In this document: piece by piece, positions 41,709 through 50,998 of the stretch
How positions within the stretch are numbered: the stretch's first letter is position 1
Layout of the letters: each line of letters opens with the position of its first letter
Assembly: GCA_963830495.1 (NCBI GenBank)
Contig: CAWHMS010000002.1
Span: 248,001-312,000, forward strand
Direction of reading: 5' to 3'
Length of the DNA: 64,000 nucleotides
DNA from: CAWHMS01 sp963830495
GTDB taxonomy: Bacteria; Actinomycetota; Actinomycetes; Propionibacteriales; Nocardioidaceae
Made by a program: the position numbers and the translations under genes
The notes under the pieces: generated by a model
Told to the model about the DNA's origin: nothing
What the model saw: only the letters and a program-made list of their open reading frames with translations
The model's database searches: none

Positions 41709-42434
41709 GTGCGACGGATTCGAGGGCTCATCATCACCGGACTCACGACTGCAGCCGTAGTGGTGGCGACGCCTGCGGCTGCCCTTGAGGACATAGGTGA
41801 CTGGGGGATGAACGAGACGTCCGGTCCGACGATGTTCGACGACTCGGTCAACGAGTTGGACGGCTACATCGGAAGCTCTGTCAGGGTCAACTGGGGTGGC
41901 GCGGGGGTATATCACTTCGAAGGGCCCCTCAACGTGCAGAACCGCGAACGGCTGGTCTTAGTAGACGACGAGGAAACGGACATGCTCGACCCCCTGAACG
42001 GTACCTACTCGGTGACGGTGCGCTTCCGGACGAGTGGTTCGCGTCCGAACATCCTGCAGAAGGGCCAGTCGGAGGACTCCGGCGGCATGTGGAAGCTCGT
42101 GGTCCACACCGGATGGCCGCGCTGCCACTACCGCGACGCGAGCCACAACACGAAGGCGATCGGCTTCAGGAAGTCGCCCGACCCGAACGCCAAGGTCGAT
42201 GACGGCGACTGGCACGTCCTGCGTTGCGTGCGCAACCTCAACTCCGTCTGCGTCTACCTGGACGAGGGCACCTCGACGGCAATGAGCAAGTGCATCAACG
42301 GCAGCATCGGCAGTATCGACAACAAGTGGCCGCTGTCCATCGGCGGCAAGATGCGCTGCGACCCGGCCCGGGCGTCCACGACCTGCGACTACTTCAACGG
42401 CGACATCGACTGGGTGCGCATCGAGAGACCCTGA
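41709..42434 (+). CDS. Secreted LamG-like (concanavalin A-fold) protein
   Basis: 241 residues from GTG 41709 with GGAGGGG upstream. A signal peptide (IRGLIITGLTTAAVVVATPAAA) ends near residue 24. The mature domain has GDWGMNETSGPTMFDDSVNELDGYIGS, LNGTYSVTVRFRTSGSRPNILQKGQ, VDDGDWHVLRCVRNLNSVCVYLDE and WPLSIGGKMRCDP, ending DYFNGDIDWVRIERP, the LamG/laminin-G-like order. Four to five Cys suggest disulfides. It shares NxxQKG, DDGxWHxxxC and the Cys-containing end with the gene at 23063, so they are paralogs. Ligand unknown. Confidence 0.82.
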   Translation: MRRIRGLIITGLTTAAVVVATPAAALEDIGDWGMNETSGPTMFDDSVNELDGYIGSSVRVNWGGAGVYHFEGPLNVQNRERLVLVDDEETDMLDPLNGTYSVTVRFRTSGSRPNILQKGQSEDSGGMWKLVVHTGWPRCHYRDASHNTKAIGFRKSPDPNAKVDDGDWHVLRCVRNLNSVCVYLDEGTSTAMSKCINGSIGSIDNKWPLSIGGKMRCDPARASTTCDYFNGDIDWVRIERP

Positions 42435-42500
42435 GCCTGGTAACCGTGGGGATGGAGGGTCCCTCGCTCACGTGAACGGGTGCTGCCGACGGTGACCCTG

Positions 42501-42506
42501 CACAAT
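42501..42506 (+). promoter_or_regulatory. -10-like element CACAAT
   Basis: CACAAT ends seven bases before GTG 42514, matching the leaderless arrangement seen elsewhere in the window, with C in place of T at its first position. Confidence 0.3.
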
Positions 42507-42513
42507 GTGACCC

Positions 42514-43008
42514 GTGGGCACGACAGTCACGGACGCCGTTTCGACGAGCGAGCGGACTCGCGTGCCGTGGGTGACCCACCTGCTTGGCGCTCTCTTGGGA
42601 GCCGCCTACGCCATCAACGCAGAGGTCCGAGAGTTCGGGCTGCGCGGAGACTGGGAGTGGCACGTGGGCATCGCACCGGTCCTGGTCGCGGTGTACGTCG
42701 CGGTGTCGCTCCCCTTTGCCGCGACCGAGGCATGGTTGGTGCTGTCCCGCCATTCGCTGTGGTGGGCTCGGGGAATGGTGATCGTGGGCACCTGGATCGC
42801 CATGGTGCTGGGCTTCTTGCCGTTTCACCTGCGGCTCGTCGGTGATGACAGTCCGGCTGAGCGCCAGTATCTGATCACGTCCCTGCTGGCCTATGTCCCG
42901 ATGGTGACGCTGTTCCTCGCGCTGACGTACGTCATCTGCTGGTTAGTCCTCCGATGGAGGCGCCGCCGCGATGACGCGCGACAGGTTGGGGTCTACTCCC
43001 CCACGTAG
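42514..43008 (+). CDS. Four-helix membrane protein, hypothetical
   Basis: 164 residues with four predicted membrane helices: VTHLLGALLGAAYAINA, VGIAPVLVAVYVAVSLPFAA, GMVIVGTWIAMVLGFLPFHL and LLAYVPMVTLFLALTYVICWLVL. The C-terminus is basic (RWRRRRDDARQ). No family recognised. The GTG start agrees with a -10-like CACAAT seven bases before it. It ends 15 bp before tRNA-Ala on the other strand. Confidence 0.65.
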   Translation: MGTTVTDAVSTSERTRVPWVTHLLGALLGAAYAINAEVREFGLRGDWEWHVGIAPVLVAVYVAVSLPFAATEAWLVLSRHSLWWARGMVIVGTWIAMVLGFLPFHLRLVGDDSPAERQYLITSLLAYVPMVTLFLALTYVICWLVLRWRRRRDDARQVGVYSPT

Positions 43009-43023
43009 GCCGGGTGAGCCGTG

Positions 43024-43096
43024 TGGAGACGAAGGGACTCGAACCCTCAACCCCCTGCTTGCAAAGCAGGTGCGCTACCAGTTGCGCCACGTCCCC
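43024..43096 (-). tRNA. tRNA-Ala (anticodon TGC)
   Basis: 73-nt minus-strand gene. The acceptor GGGGACG pairs with CGTCTCC (one G-T), the D arm has GCGC...GCGC, the anticodon loop TTTGCAA in the stem CCTGC/GCAGG gives TGC, and the T arm has GGTTCGAGTCC. CCA is not encoded. With tRNA-Ile at 43277 it forms the pair usual near gyrA in actinobacteria. Confidence 0.96.
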
Positions 43097-43117
43097 GGAC
43101 GGGCCGGGCGCCGCCTC

Positions 43118-43249
43118 TCAGCGGCTGGACTCGACCCGATCGGTCGCCTCGGCCCAGAGATCTGCCTCGTTCTTCTGGCCGTTGACCTTGTCGTAGATCA
43201 CCTTCGCCACGGCTGCGGCGGCAGCGAGGGTCAGTAGTTTCTTGAGCAT
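43118..43249 (-). CDS. DLW-39 family protein
   Basis: 43 residues, starting MLKKLLTLAAAAAVAKVIYDKVNGQ and ending NEADLWAEATDRVESSR. The ADLW sequence near residue 31 and the position between tRNA-Ala and tRNA-Ile near gyrA are characteristic of this tiny actinobacterial family. A short N-terminal hydrophobic helix suggests membrane attachment. Function is unknown. Confidence 0.88.
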   Translation of the reverse strand: MLKKLLTLAAAAAVAKVIYDKVNGQKNEADLWAEATDRVESSR

Positions 43250-43276
43250 GGTTCCGCCTATCTCAGTGTCCGACAG

Positions 43277-43350
43277 TGGGCCTAAGAGGACTTGAACCTC
43301 TGACCTCTTCCTTATCAGGGAAGCGCTCTAACCGTCTGAGCTATAGGCCC
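43277..43350 (-). tRNA. tRNA-Ile (anticodon GAT)
   Basis: 74-nt minus-strand gene. Acceptor GGGCCTA pairs with TAGGCCC, D arm AGCTCAGACGGTTAGAGC, anticodon stem CTTCC/GGAAG with loop CTGATAA (GAT), and T arm GGTTCAAGTCC. CCA is not encoded. Confidence 0.97.
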
Positions 43351-43441
43351 GGGAAGCAGCTCGGCCGCCGAGGAAGATTACCCCATCGGCAACCCGCCGC
43401 CCAAACCGCCAGGAGCCCGCCGGGGAGCCGGAGAACGCGCC

Positions 43442-44140
43442 CTACTCGATGTCCTCCGCGAGCGTCACTTCGATGCCGCCGAGCAGCGAGGCGCCCATGT
43501 TGTAGACGAACGCGCCGAGCGTCGCCAGCGCGGTGATCAGCACCACGTCGACCGCCGCGATGAGCATGGTGATGCCCAGCACCCGACTCATGCCGACGTA
43601 ATCGGTGATGTCGAACTGCTCGCCGTCCTCCTGCCGGTACAACTCGTTGGCCGTCTCGTTGACCGCATCCCAGAGCCCCGCCGCGTTCATGATCGAGAAC
43701 ACCAGGAACACCGCGACCACGCACATGATCCCGAACGCGATCGAGAGCAGGAACGACACCTTCGTCACCGACCAAGGGTCGACCCGCACCAGGTGCAGCT
43801 TCGCCCGCCGGATCGTCCGGGGACCCTTGCCCTTGCCGCGCCTGGGTGGCTTGGTCACCGTCGGCTGCTGTGGCGGTGCCGCCGGCGCCGGACCTCCTGC
43901 CGCTGGCTGCTGCGGTGGCGCGGGTTGCAGCGGCGGCGGAGCCGTCGCGGTCTGCGGTGCAGCGGTGTTGAGCGTCGGCGCGGCATGGGCCGGCTGTCGC
44001 GGAGCGGCGTGCTTGGTGCGTTGATCTGCCCGGGCGTCGAACGCCGGCAGGCTCGGCTGCGTCGCCGTCTCTGCGGACTGCGGAGTCCTGCCCAGGGAAC
44101 GCCGCGGCACCAGGGGTGCGTTGTCGCCGGTGTTGCTCAT
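43442..44140 (-). CDS. DUF3566 domain membrane protein
   Basis: 232 residues. The first 110 are disordered and Pro/Ala/Gln-rich; then comes RRAKLHLVRVDPWSVTKVSFLLSIAFGIMCVVAVFLVFSIMNAAGLWDAVNE and a second helix near VLGITMLIAAVDVVLITALATLGAFVYNMGASLLGGIEVTLAED, the DUF3566 pattern of two helices. The gene follows gyrA in most actinobacteria; its role is not established. The ATG overlaps the gyrA stop by four bases (ATGA). Confidence 0.94.
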   Translation of the reverse strand: MSNTGDNAPLVPRRSLGRTPQSAETATQPSLPAFDARADQRTKHAAPRQPAHAAPTLNTAAPQTATAPPPLQPAPPQQPAAGGPAPAAPPQQPTVTKPPRRGKGKGPRTIRRAKLHLVRVDPWSVTKVSFLLSIAFGIMCVVAVFLVFSIMNAAGLWDAVNETANELYRQEDGEQFDITDYVGMSRVLGITMLIAAVDVVLITALATLGAFVYNMGASLLGGIEVTLAEDIE

Positions 44141-46719
44141 CGGGGCTGGTCCTCCTGCCCATCGTTCGGGGTGTCGGCCTCGGCACTCTCGATGAGCTCC
44201 TCGACCACGTCGGGCTCGGAGTTCCGGGCGATCGCAACCACCGAGTCCGAGTCTCCGACGCTGACGAACTTCACCCCCATGGTGTCACGACCCTTGGCCG
44301 GAACCTCAATCACCGGCGAACGCGTCACCTGGCCATTGGCCTTGACCGACAGCACCTCGTCGCGTTCGGCCACCACGATCGCACCGATCAGCGACCCCCG
44401 CTCGTCTCCCATCTTCATGGCCTTGATGCCCAGCCCGCCGCGACCCTGAGTCCGGTACGCCGACACCGCCGATCGCTTCGCGAAGCCCCCGTCTGTGACG
44501 GTGAACACAAACTGGGCAGGGGCTTCGCCGGCATCCTCGGCGGCGACCTGCTCGGCGCGGATCACACTCATCGACAGCAGCTCGTCGCCGCCGCGGAACT
44601 TCATCCCGGTGACACCCGAGGTGACCCGACCCATCGGTCGAAGTTGCCCGTCGTGTGCGGTGAAGCGCACCGACTGCGCCTTCCGCGAGACCAGCAGCAG
44701 GTCGTCCTCGGCCGACACCAGCTCGGCGCCGATCAGCTCGTCATCGTCGTCGCGGAAGTTGATCGCGATGACCCCGGCCTGGCGAGGCGAGTTGTACTCC
44801 GTCAGCCGGGTCTTCTTGACCAGGCCCCGCTTCGTCGCCAGCACCAGGTACGGCGCCTGCTCGTAGTCGCGGATCGCCAGCACCTGCGCGATCTCCTCGT
44901 CCGGGAGGAAGGACAGCAGCCCGGCCACGTGACTGCCCTTGGCATCCCGCGCCGCCTCCGGCAGCTGCCAGGCCTTGGTCCGATAGACGCGACCCGCGTT
45001 GGTGAAGAACAACAGCCAGTGGTGGTTGGTCGTCGCGAAGAAGTGGTCCACCACGTCGTCAGCCCGCAGCGTCGCCCCCCGGACCCCCTTCCCGCCCCGG
45101 CCCTGGAGCCGGTAGAGGTCACCCTTGGTCCGCTTCGCGTAACCGCCCCGAGTGATGGTGATGACGACGTCCTCGTCGGGGATCAGGTCCTCCATCGAGA
45201 GGTCTCCGTCGGCTGCGACGAACTGCGTGCGGCGCTCGTCGCCGTACTTGTCGACGATGCCGGCGAGCTCCTCACTCACTATGCTTCGCTGCCGCGTCTC
45301 GTTGGCGAGGATGTCCTCGAGGTCGGCGATGACATGCTCCAGCTCGCCGAGCCGGTCGACGATCGCCTGCCGCTCCAGTGCCGCGAGCTTGCGCAGCTGC
45401 ATGTCGAGGATGGCGCGCGCCTGCACCTCGTCGATGTCCAGCAGCTCGATCAGACCGTTGCGGGCGTCCTCGACGGTCTGGCTGGCCCGGATCAGTGCGA
45501 TGACCTCGTCGAGGGCGTCCAGCGCCTTGACCAGGCCTCGGTAGATGTGCGCCTCTTCCTCCGCCTTGCGCAGCCGGTAGCGAGTACGGCGCCTGATGAC
45601 GTCGATCTGGTGGGTGATCCAGTGAGACACGAACTGGTCGAGGGTGAGGGTGCGCGGCACGTTGTCGACCAGCGCGAGCATGTTGCAGCCGAAGCTGTCC
45701 TGCAGCTGGGTGTGCTTGTAGAGGTTGTTGAGCACGACCCGCGCGACTGCGTCCCGCTTGAGCACGACCACGAGCCGCTGTCCGGTGCGCGAGGAGGAGT
45801 CGTCGCGTACGTCGGCGATGCCCTGCACCTTGCCCGAGTCGGCCAGCTCGGCGATCTTGAGCGCCAGGTTGTCCGGGTTGACCTGGTAGGGCAGCTGGGT
45901 GACGACGAGACACGTCCGGCCCTTGCTGTCCTCCTCGACATCCACCACCGCCCGCATGATCACCGAGCCGCGGCCGGTGCGGTAGGCGTCGACGATGCCC
46001 TGGCGGCCGACGATCAACGCGCCGGTCGGGAAGTCGGGACCCTTGACCCGCTCCAGCAGCGCCTCCAGCAGCTCCTCGCGGCTGGCCTCGGGGTGCTCGA
46101 GCGACCACTGCACGCCGTCGGCGACCTCGCGGAGGTTGTGCGGGGGGATGTTGGTGGCCATGCCGACCGCGATGCCGGCCGAGCCGTTGACCAACAGGTT
46201 GGGGAACCTGGCCGGCAACAGCACCGGCTCGGAGCTGCGCCCGTCGTAGTTGGGTCGGAAGTCGACGGTGTCCTCGTCGATGTCGCGGACCATCTCCATC
46301 GCCAGCGGAGCCATCTTGCACTCCGTGTAGCGCATCGCGGCGGCGGGGTCGTTGCCGGGAGAGCCGAAGTTGCCTTGGCCGCTGACCAGTGGAGCCCGCA
46401 TGACCCACGGCTGGGTGAGGCGGACCAAGGTGTCGTAGATCGCGGTGTCACCGTGCGGGTGGTACTGGCCCATGACGTCGCCCACGATCCGCGAGCACTT
46501 CGAGAAGCCCCGGTCGGGCCGGTAGCCACCGTCGTACATCGCGTAGAGGACCCGCCGGTGCACCGGCTTGAGCCCGTCGCGTACGTCGGGCAGCGCGCGG
46601 CCCACGATGACGGCCATCGCGTAGTCGATGTAGGAGCGCTGCATCTCGGTCTGCAGCTCGACCGGCTCGATCCGCCCACCCGGGGTCGGGTCGGGGGTGG
46701 TCGTCGTGTCGTCAGTCAT
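44137..46719 (-). CDS. gyrA: DNA gyrase subunit A
   Basis: 860 residues. GyrA breaks and rejoins DNA in the gyrase A2B2 complex. The catalytic Tyr is at residue 131 (AMRYTE). The quinolone region reads HPHGDTAIYD, with Thr at the place of E. coli Ser83. The C-terminal beta-pinwheel carries the GyrA-box variant LQGRGGKGVRGA. A ribosome site AGAGGGA precedes the ATG. It is 78 bp behind gyrB and overlaps the DUF3566 gene. Confidence 0.98.
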   Translation of the reverse strand: MTDDTTTTPDPTPGGRIEPVELQTEMQRSYIDYAMAVIVGRALPDVRDGLKPVHRRVLYAMYDGGYRPDRGFSKCSRIVGDVMGQYHPHGDTAIYDTLVRLTQPWVMRAPLVSGQGNFGSPGNDPAAAMRYTECKMAPLAMEMVRDIDEDTVDFRPNYDGRSSEPVLLPARFPNLLVNGSAGIAVGMATNIPPHNLREVADGVQWSLEHPEASREELLEALLERVKGPDFPTGALIVGRQGIVDAYRTGRGSVIMRAVVDVEEDSKGRTCLVVTQLPYQVNPDNLALKIAELADSGKVQGIADVRDDSSSRTGQRLVVVLKRDAVARVVLNNLYKHTQLQDSFGCNMLALVDNVPRTLTLDQFVSHWITHQIDVIRRRTRYRLRKAEEEAHIYRGLVKALDALDEVIALIRASQTVEDARNGLIELLDIDEVQARAILDMQLRKLAALERQAIVDRLGELEHVIADLEDILANETRQRSIVSEELAGIVDKYGDERRTQFVAADGDLSMEDLIPDEDVVITITRGGYAKRTKGDLYRLQGRGGKGVRGATLRADDVVDHFFATTNHHWLLFFTNAGRVYRTKAWQLPEAARDAKGSHVAGLLSFLPDEEIAQVLAIRDYEQAPYLVLATKRGLVKKTRLTEYNSPRQAGVIAINFRDDDDELIGAELVSAEDDLLLVSRKAQSVRFTAHDGQLRPMGRVTSGVTGMKFRGGDELLSMSVIRAEQVAAEDAGEAPAQFVFTVTDGGFAKRSAVSAYRTQGRGGLGIKAMKMGDERGSLIGAIVVAERDEVLSVKANGQVTRSPVIEVPAKGRDTMGVKFVSVGDSDSVVAIARNSEPDVVEELIESAEADTPNDGQEDQPR

Positions 46720-46797
46720 CGGCTATCCCTCTTGATTCGAAGCAGATCAGCTGAGCGGTGCGAGGCGCGTGCCATCGCTGGGCTGTCGTCCCGCTCA

Positions 46798-48945
46798 TCA
46801 GATGTCGAGGAAGCGGACGTCCTTGGCATTGCGCTGGATGAACGAGCGCCGCTGGTCGACGTCCTCTCCCATCAGGATGGAGAAGATCTCGTCGGCCTGC
46901 GCGGCGTCATCGAGGGTGACCTGTGACAGCACTCGGTTGTCGGGGTCCATCGTGGTGTCCCACAGCTCCTCGGCGTTCATCTCGCCCAACCCCTTGTAAC
47001 GCTGGACGGGGTTGTCCTTCGGCAGCTTCTTGCCCGCCTCCTGACCGGCCCGGGTCAGGGCCTCCCGCTCGCGATCGGAGTAGACGTACTCATGCGGGTG
47101 CGGGTTGTTCCATTTCAGCCGGTACAGCGGTGGCCGGGCCAGGTAGACGTACCCGCCCTCGATCAGCGGCTTCATGAAGCGGAAGAGCAAGGTGAGGAGC
47201 AACGTCTGGATGTGGTGGCCGTCGACGTCGGCGTCGGCCATCATCACGATCTTGTGATAGCGCAGCTTGTCGACGTCGAAGTCGTCCTGGATCCCGGTGC
47301 CGAGTGCGGAGATGATCGCCTGCACCTCGGTGTTGGCGAGCACCCGGTCGATGCGGGCCTTCTCGACGTTCAAGATCTTGCCCCGGATCGGCAGGATCGC
47401 CTGGATCCGCGGGTCGCGGCCGCCCTTGGCCGAGCCACCGGCGGAGTCACCCTCGACCACGAAGATCTCGCACTCGGCCGGGTTGGTCGACTGGCAGTCC
47501 GCGAGCTTGCCGGGTAGGCCTCCTCCGCCCAGCAGGCCCTTGCGGCTGCGGGCCAGGTCGCGGGCCTTCCGGGCCGCCATCCGAGCACTGGCGGCGGCGA
47601 TGCCCTTGCGGACGATGTCCCTGCCCTCGCCCGGGTTCTTCTCGAACCAGTCGCCCAGCTGCTCGTTGACGACCCGCTGCACGAAGGACTTCGCCTCGGT
47701 GTTGCCCAGCTTGGTCTTCGTCTGCCCCTCGAACTGCGGCTCGGTCAACTTGATGGACACGATCGCGGTGAGGCCCTCGCGTACGTCGTCACCCGACAGC
47801 CGGTCCTCGCGCTTCTTGACCAGCCCCCACTCCTCGGCCCACGCGTTGACCGTCGAGGTGAGTGCCGCGCGGAAGCCCTCTTCGTGGGTGCCGCCCTCGT
47901 GGGTGTTGATGGTGTTGGCGAAGGTGTGCACCGACTCGGTGAAGCTGGCGTTCCACTGCATCGCCACCTCCAGGCTCAGGCCGGAGTCGCCACCCTCGGC
48001 CTCGAAGGAGATCGTGCTCTTGTGCAGCGGATCCTTGGTCGAGTTGAGGTGGTGCACGAAGTCGACGAGCCCCTCGTCGTACCGGAACCGGCGCTCGACG
48101 ATGTCCTTGCCCGCCGACTGCACCGAGCCTTCGCCGCCGTCGACGCTGTTGCTGACCGTCGGATCGGCCACCGCCTCCGCCAGGTCCTTGGCGTACTCCG
48201 GGCGCTCGTCGCGTACGACGATCTCGAGGCCCTTGTTGAGAAACGCCATCTCCCGGAACCGGGTGGCCAGTGTCTCGAACGAGTAGACGGTCGTCTCGAA
48301 GATGTCCTCGGCCGCCCAGAACGTGATCGTCGTACCGGTCTCGTCGGTCGCCTCGTGGCGCGCGAGCGGCGCGTCCGGAACGCCGTAGGCGAAGGACTGC
48401 GTCCACCGATAGCCGTCGTTCTTGACGTCGACCTCGAGCCTGGAGCTGAGCGCGTTGACGACGGAGGAGCCGACGCCGTGCAGGCCGCCGGACACCTTGT
48501 AGCCACCGTTACCGAACTTGCCGCCGGCATGCAGCTCGGTGAGCACCAGCGTGACCGCCGGGACGCCCTCGACCGGGTGCACCCCAGTCGGGATGCCACG
48601 CCCGTTGTCGACGACTCGGATGCCGCCGTCGGCGAGCACGGTCACGACGATGCGGTCGCAGTGACCGGCCAGCGCCTCGTCGACTGAGTTGTCGACGATC
48701 TCGGTGACCAGGTGGTGCAGCCCCCGCTCACCGGTCGAGCCGATGTACATGCCGGGTCGCTTGCGCACCGCCTCGAGTCCCTCGAGCACCGAGATCGCCG
48801 AGGCGTCGTAGGAAACTGTCTCCTCCGGTCCGACCCCGTCAGCGCTCACGGTGCGGGCGGCCTTGATGGCCTCGAGAGCCTCAAGAGCCGACGGGTCGGC
48901 CGGGAGTGACTGAGGTGGCTGGCTGGACTCGTCGGGAGTCGACAC
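46798..48945 (-). CDS. gyrB: DNA gyrase subunit B
   Basis: 715 residues from GTG 48945, which is preceded by GGAGG eight bases upstream; a longer reading to 49014 lacks support. GHKL ATPase: LEAVRKRPGMYIGSTGERGLHHLVTEIVDNSVDEALAGH, VVDNGRGIPTG. Toprim: FVVEGDSAGGSAKGGRDPRIQAILPIRGKILNVEKAR and ADADVDGHHI. C-terminal QRYKGLGEMNAEELWDTTM. A Thr/Ala-rich N-terminal extension of about 45 residues precedes the ATPase domain. A TATAGT -10 element lies about 100 bases upstream of the start. Confidence 0.98.
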   Translation of the reverse strand: MSTPDESSQPPQSLPADPSALEALEAIKAARTVSADGVGPEETVSYDASAISVLEGLEAVRKRPGMYIGSTGERGLHHLVTEIVDNSVDEALAGHCDRIVVTVLADGGIRVVDNGRGIPTGVHPVEGVPAVTLVLTELHAGGKFGNGGYKVSGGLHGVGSSVVNALSSRLEVDVKNDGYRWTQSFAYGVPDAPLARHEATDETGTTITFWAAEDIFETTVYSFETLATRFREMAFLNKGLEIVVRDERPEYAKDLAEAVADPTVSNSVDGGEGSVQSAGKDIVERRFRYDEGLVDFVHHLNSTKDPLHKSTISFEAEGGDSGLSLEVAMQWNASFTESVHTFANTINTHEGGTHEEGFRAALTSTVNAWAEEWGLVKKREDRLSGDDVREGLTAIVSIKLTEPQFEGQTKTKLGNTEAKSFVQRVVNEQLGDWFEKNPGEGRDIVRKGIAAASARMAARKARDLARSRKGLLGGGGLPGKLADCQSTNPAECEIFVVEGDSAGGSAKGGRDPRIQAILPIRGKILNVEKARIDRVLANTEVQAIISALGTGIQDDFDVDKLRYHKIVMMADADVDGHHIQTLLLTLLFRFMKPLIEGGYVYLARPPLYRLKWNNPHPHEYVYSDREREALTRAGQEAGKKLPKDNPVQRYKGLGEMNAEELWDTTMDPDNRVLSQVTLDDAAQADEIFSILMGEDVDQRRSFIQRNAKDVRFLDI

Positions 48946-49047
48946 GCGATGAACCTCCAAGAGCGCCGGTGACGTCCGCCGACATGACAAACCGCCCCGC
49001 GCGCGGGCCTTCACGTCGCGCGTGGAAGCGGTGTCGGCAACAGGGCC

Positions 49048-49053
49048 ACTATA
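49048..49053 (-). promoter_or_regulatory. -10 element TATAGT of gyrB
   Basis: In the 293-bp gap 48946-49238, minus-strand TATAGT (49053-49048) is the best -10 match in the window. It would give a leader of roughly 95 nt containing a GC-rich hairpin-forming stretch (CCCGCGCGCGGG). The -35 region is weak, as is often so for supercoiling-controlled gyr promoters. No gene is seen in the rest of this gap. Confidence 0.5.
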
Positions 49054-49238
49054 CCGGTTGAGGGGCGGGAGACGCGGTGTGTGGCCGTGGAATTCGCCCG
49101 CAATCGCCCGCAGACCAGGCTTCTACGGGCCGTGAACCGGGACAGGAGCGTGCGGCGTACCCACGGTGGAGTCCCTATACCCGCCCACTGCCGAGAGAGG
49201 GGTCTGTACGGCGTCTGGGCGCCATCTCGACCGAGCCG

Positions 49239-49853
49239 TCACCCGTAGGTGTCGCGGGGTCCGCGGGCGCCACGAACGGACCGGGGGCCTCGCCGCCAGC
49301 TAGGCCCGCTAGGCCCGGTGACCTCGATCCGGAGCACGGTGTCGTGGCCGAGCTCTTCGTTCAGCCGCCTGACGACCGTGGGCGCGAGCAGCCGGAGCTG
49401 GGTAGCCCACGCGGTCGAGTCGGTCTGTACCTCCAGCCGGCCGTCGCCGAAGTGGACCGGCGTGCAGTGGGCAGCCACCTCCGCGCCGACGATGTCGGGC
49501 CAGCGGGCGAAGACCCCGTGGACGGCGACGTCGGTCGTCCAGCCGCTGTCCTGCACGAGCCGGTCGACGACCTTCCCGATCGGTGCCGGGTCGCGAGCAT
49601 CGGGATGTGCGCCGGAGAGCTCGGCCGGCGTGCCGCCGGTGCGGCGGCCGGACGCAGCTCGGGGCCGCGGCTTCGCCCGGGCCCCCGCCGCCACCGCCCG
49701 AGCGACGTCCAGGCCGTGCGAGTCATGATCTAGTGCGTCCGGCTGCTGAGGGTGGGCAGCACCTGGCTCGTCGGCGGAAGCTCCGCCCTCTCCGGGCCGC
49801 TCGACGCCGGGTCGCTCGGCGCCCGCTCGCGCGTCGTCGCGCTCATTGCTCAC
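49239..49853 (-). CDS. DUF721 (DciA-like) replication protein
   Basis: 204 residues. A disordered N-terminus (about 100 residues) precedes the DUF721 domain: KVVDRLVQDSGWTTDVAVHGVFARWPDIVGAEVAAHCTPVHFGDGRLEVQTDSTAWATQLRLL and LNEELGHDTVLRIEVTGP. DUF721 includes DciA, which helps load the DnaB helicase in bacteria that lack DnaC. Its place between recF and gyrB equals mycobacterial DciA. The start overlaps recF by 11 bases. A Ser/Arg-rich tail ends the protein. Confidence 0.92.
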   Translation of the reverse strand: MSNERDDARAGAERPGVERPGEGGASADEPGAAHPQQPDALDHDSHGLDVARAVAAGARAKPRPRAASGRRTGGTPAELSGAHPDARDPAPIGKVVDRLVQDSGWTTDVAVHGVFARWPDIVGAEVAAHCTPVHFGDGRLEVQTDSTAWATQLRLLAPTVVRRLNEELGHDTVLRIEVTGPSGPSWRRGPRSVRGARGPRDTYG

Positions 49854-50991
49854 GGGTCACCGTCCCGTCGCTGACGACGAAGCGATGGTCCACGAGCTCC
49901 GCAGGCACGTCGGCATCGACCGCGGCCGTCACCAGCACCTGCTCGGCCTCGGCGACCAGTCCGGCAAGCCGACTGCGGCGGCGCTCGTCGAGCTCGGCGA
50001 AGACGTCGTCGAGCACCAGCACTGGGTCGTCGCCGTCGGCGCGTAGCAGCTCGAACGACGCCAGCCGCAGGGCCAGGGCGAGCGACCACGACTCGCCGTG
50101 ACTGGCATAGCCCCTCGCCGGCAGCGCCCCGAGTCCGAGCCCGAGCTCGTCGCGATGCGGACCCACCAGCGTCACCCCTCGGTCGAGCTCCTCGTCGCGT
50201 CGGGTGCCTAGCTCGGCGAGCAGCACCTCCATGAGGCTGCCGCGGTCGCGCGTCTCGGCTCCGAGCGGACACGACGCGCGGTAAGACATCGAGGCTTCGT
50301 TTCCACCGGAAGGCTTCGGCACGCTGGCCGAGACGTCGGAGTAGGCCTTCGCGACGTGCGGTTCGAGAGCGGACACGAGGGCGAGTCGGGCCGCCAACAG
50401 CTCGGCCCCGCTGCGGGCGAGATGGGAGTCCCAGGCGTCGAGCGTGGCGAGGGCGCCGTCGTTACGCCGGCCGGTGGCCCGGCCGCCGGCCGTCTTCAGC
50501 AGCGTGTTGCGCTGCTTGAGCACCCGGTCGTACTCGCTGCGCACCCCGGCGAGCCGCGGCTGCTGGATCACCAGGAGGTCATCCAGGAATCGGCGTCGCG
50601 CGGCAGGATCACCCTTGACCAGGTCCAGGTCATCCGGTGAGAACACCACGCTGCGCAGGATCCCGACGACGTCGCGCGCACGGGACACGCTGCCGCGGTT
50701 GAGCCGAGCCCGGTTGGCTGCGCCCGGGTTGATCTCCACCTCGATCGTCGCGTGTCGCCCGTCCCTGACGATCGCCGCTCGCAGCACCGCCCGGTCGGTG
50801 CCGGCGCGGATGAGCGGCTGGTCCGAGGCGACTCGGTGCGACGACTGCGTGGCGAGGTACTCCACCGCCTCGACCACGTTGGTCTTGCCCTGCCCGTTGG
50901 GCCCGACAAAGGCGGAAGCACCGGCCGGTATGTCGATCTCCGCCGAGGCATAGGACCGGAAGTCGGTCAGGCTGAGGTGCGAGACGTGCAC
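49843..50991 (-). CDS. recF: DNA replication and repair protein RecF
   Basis: 382 residues. N-terminal HVSHLSLTDFRSYASAEIDI, Walker A FVGPNGQGKTNVVEAVEYLA, the mid-region VKGDPAARRRFLDDLLV and QRNTLLK, and the ABC-type signature and Walker B near the end (SHGESWSLALALRLASFELL and PVLVLDDVFAELDERRR). RecF loads RecA at single-strand gaps. GTG start seven bases after gnd; overlaps the next gene. The order dnaN-gnd-recF-DUF721-gyrB is the standard actinobacterial one. Confidence 0.96.
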   Translation of the reverse strand: MHVSHLSLTDFRSYASAEIDIPAGASAFVGPNGQGKTNVVEAVEYLATQSSHRVASDQPLIRAGTDRAVLRAAIVRDGRHATIEVEINPGAANRARLNRGSVSRARDVVGILRSVVFSPDDLDLVKGDPAARRRFLDDLLVIQQPRLAGVRSEYDRVLKQRNTLLKTAGGRATGRRNDGALATLDAWDSHLARSGAELLAARLALVSALEPHVAKAYSDVSASVPKPSGGNEASMSYRASCPLGAETRDRGSLMEVLLAELGTRRDEELDRGVTLVGPHRDELGLGLGALPARGYASHGESWSLALALRLASFELLRADGDDPVLVLDDVFAELDERRRSRLAGLVAEAEQVLVTAAVDADVPAELVDHRFVVSDGTVTREQ

Positions 50992-50998
50992 ACCGGGC

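Noticed and set aside
44116..46926. Long open frame (936 aa) opposite gyrA
   Set aside because: It is the antisense of a certain gyrA gene; the product is His/Gln/Asp/Arg-rich without domains, as expected from high-GC third-position bias.
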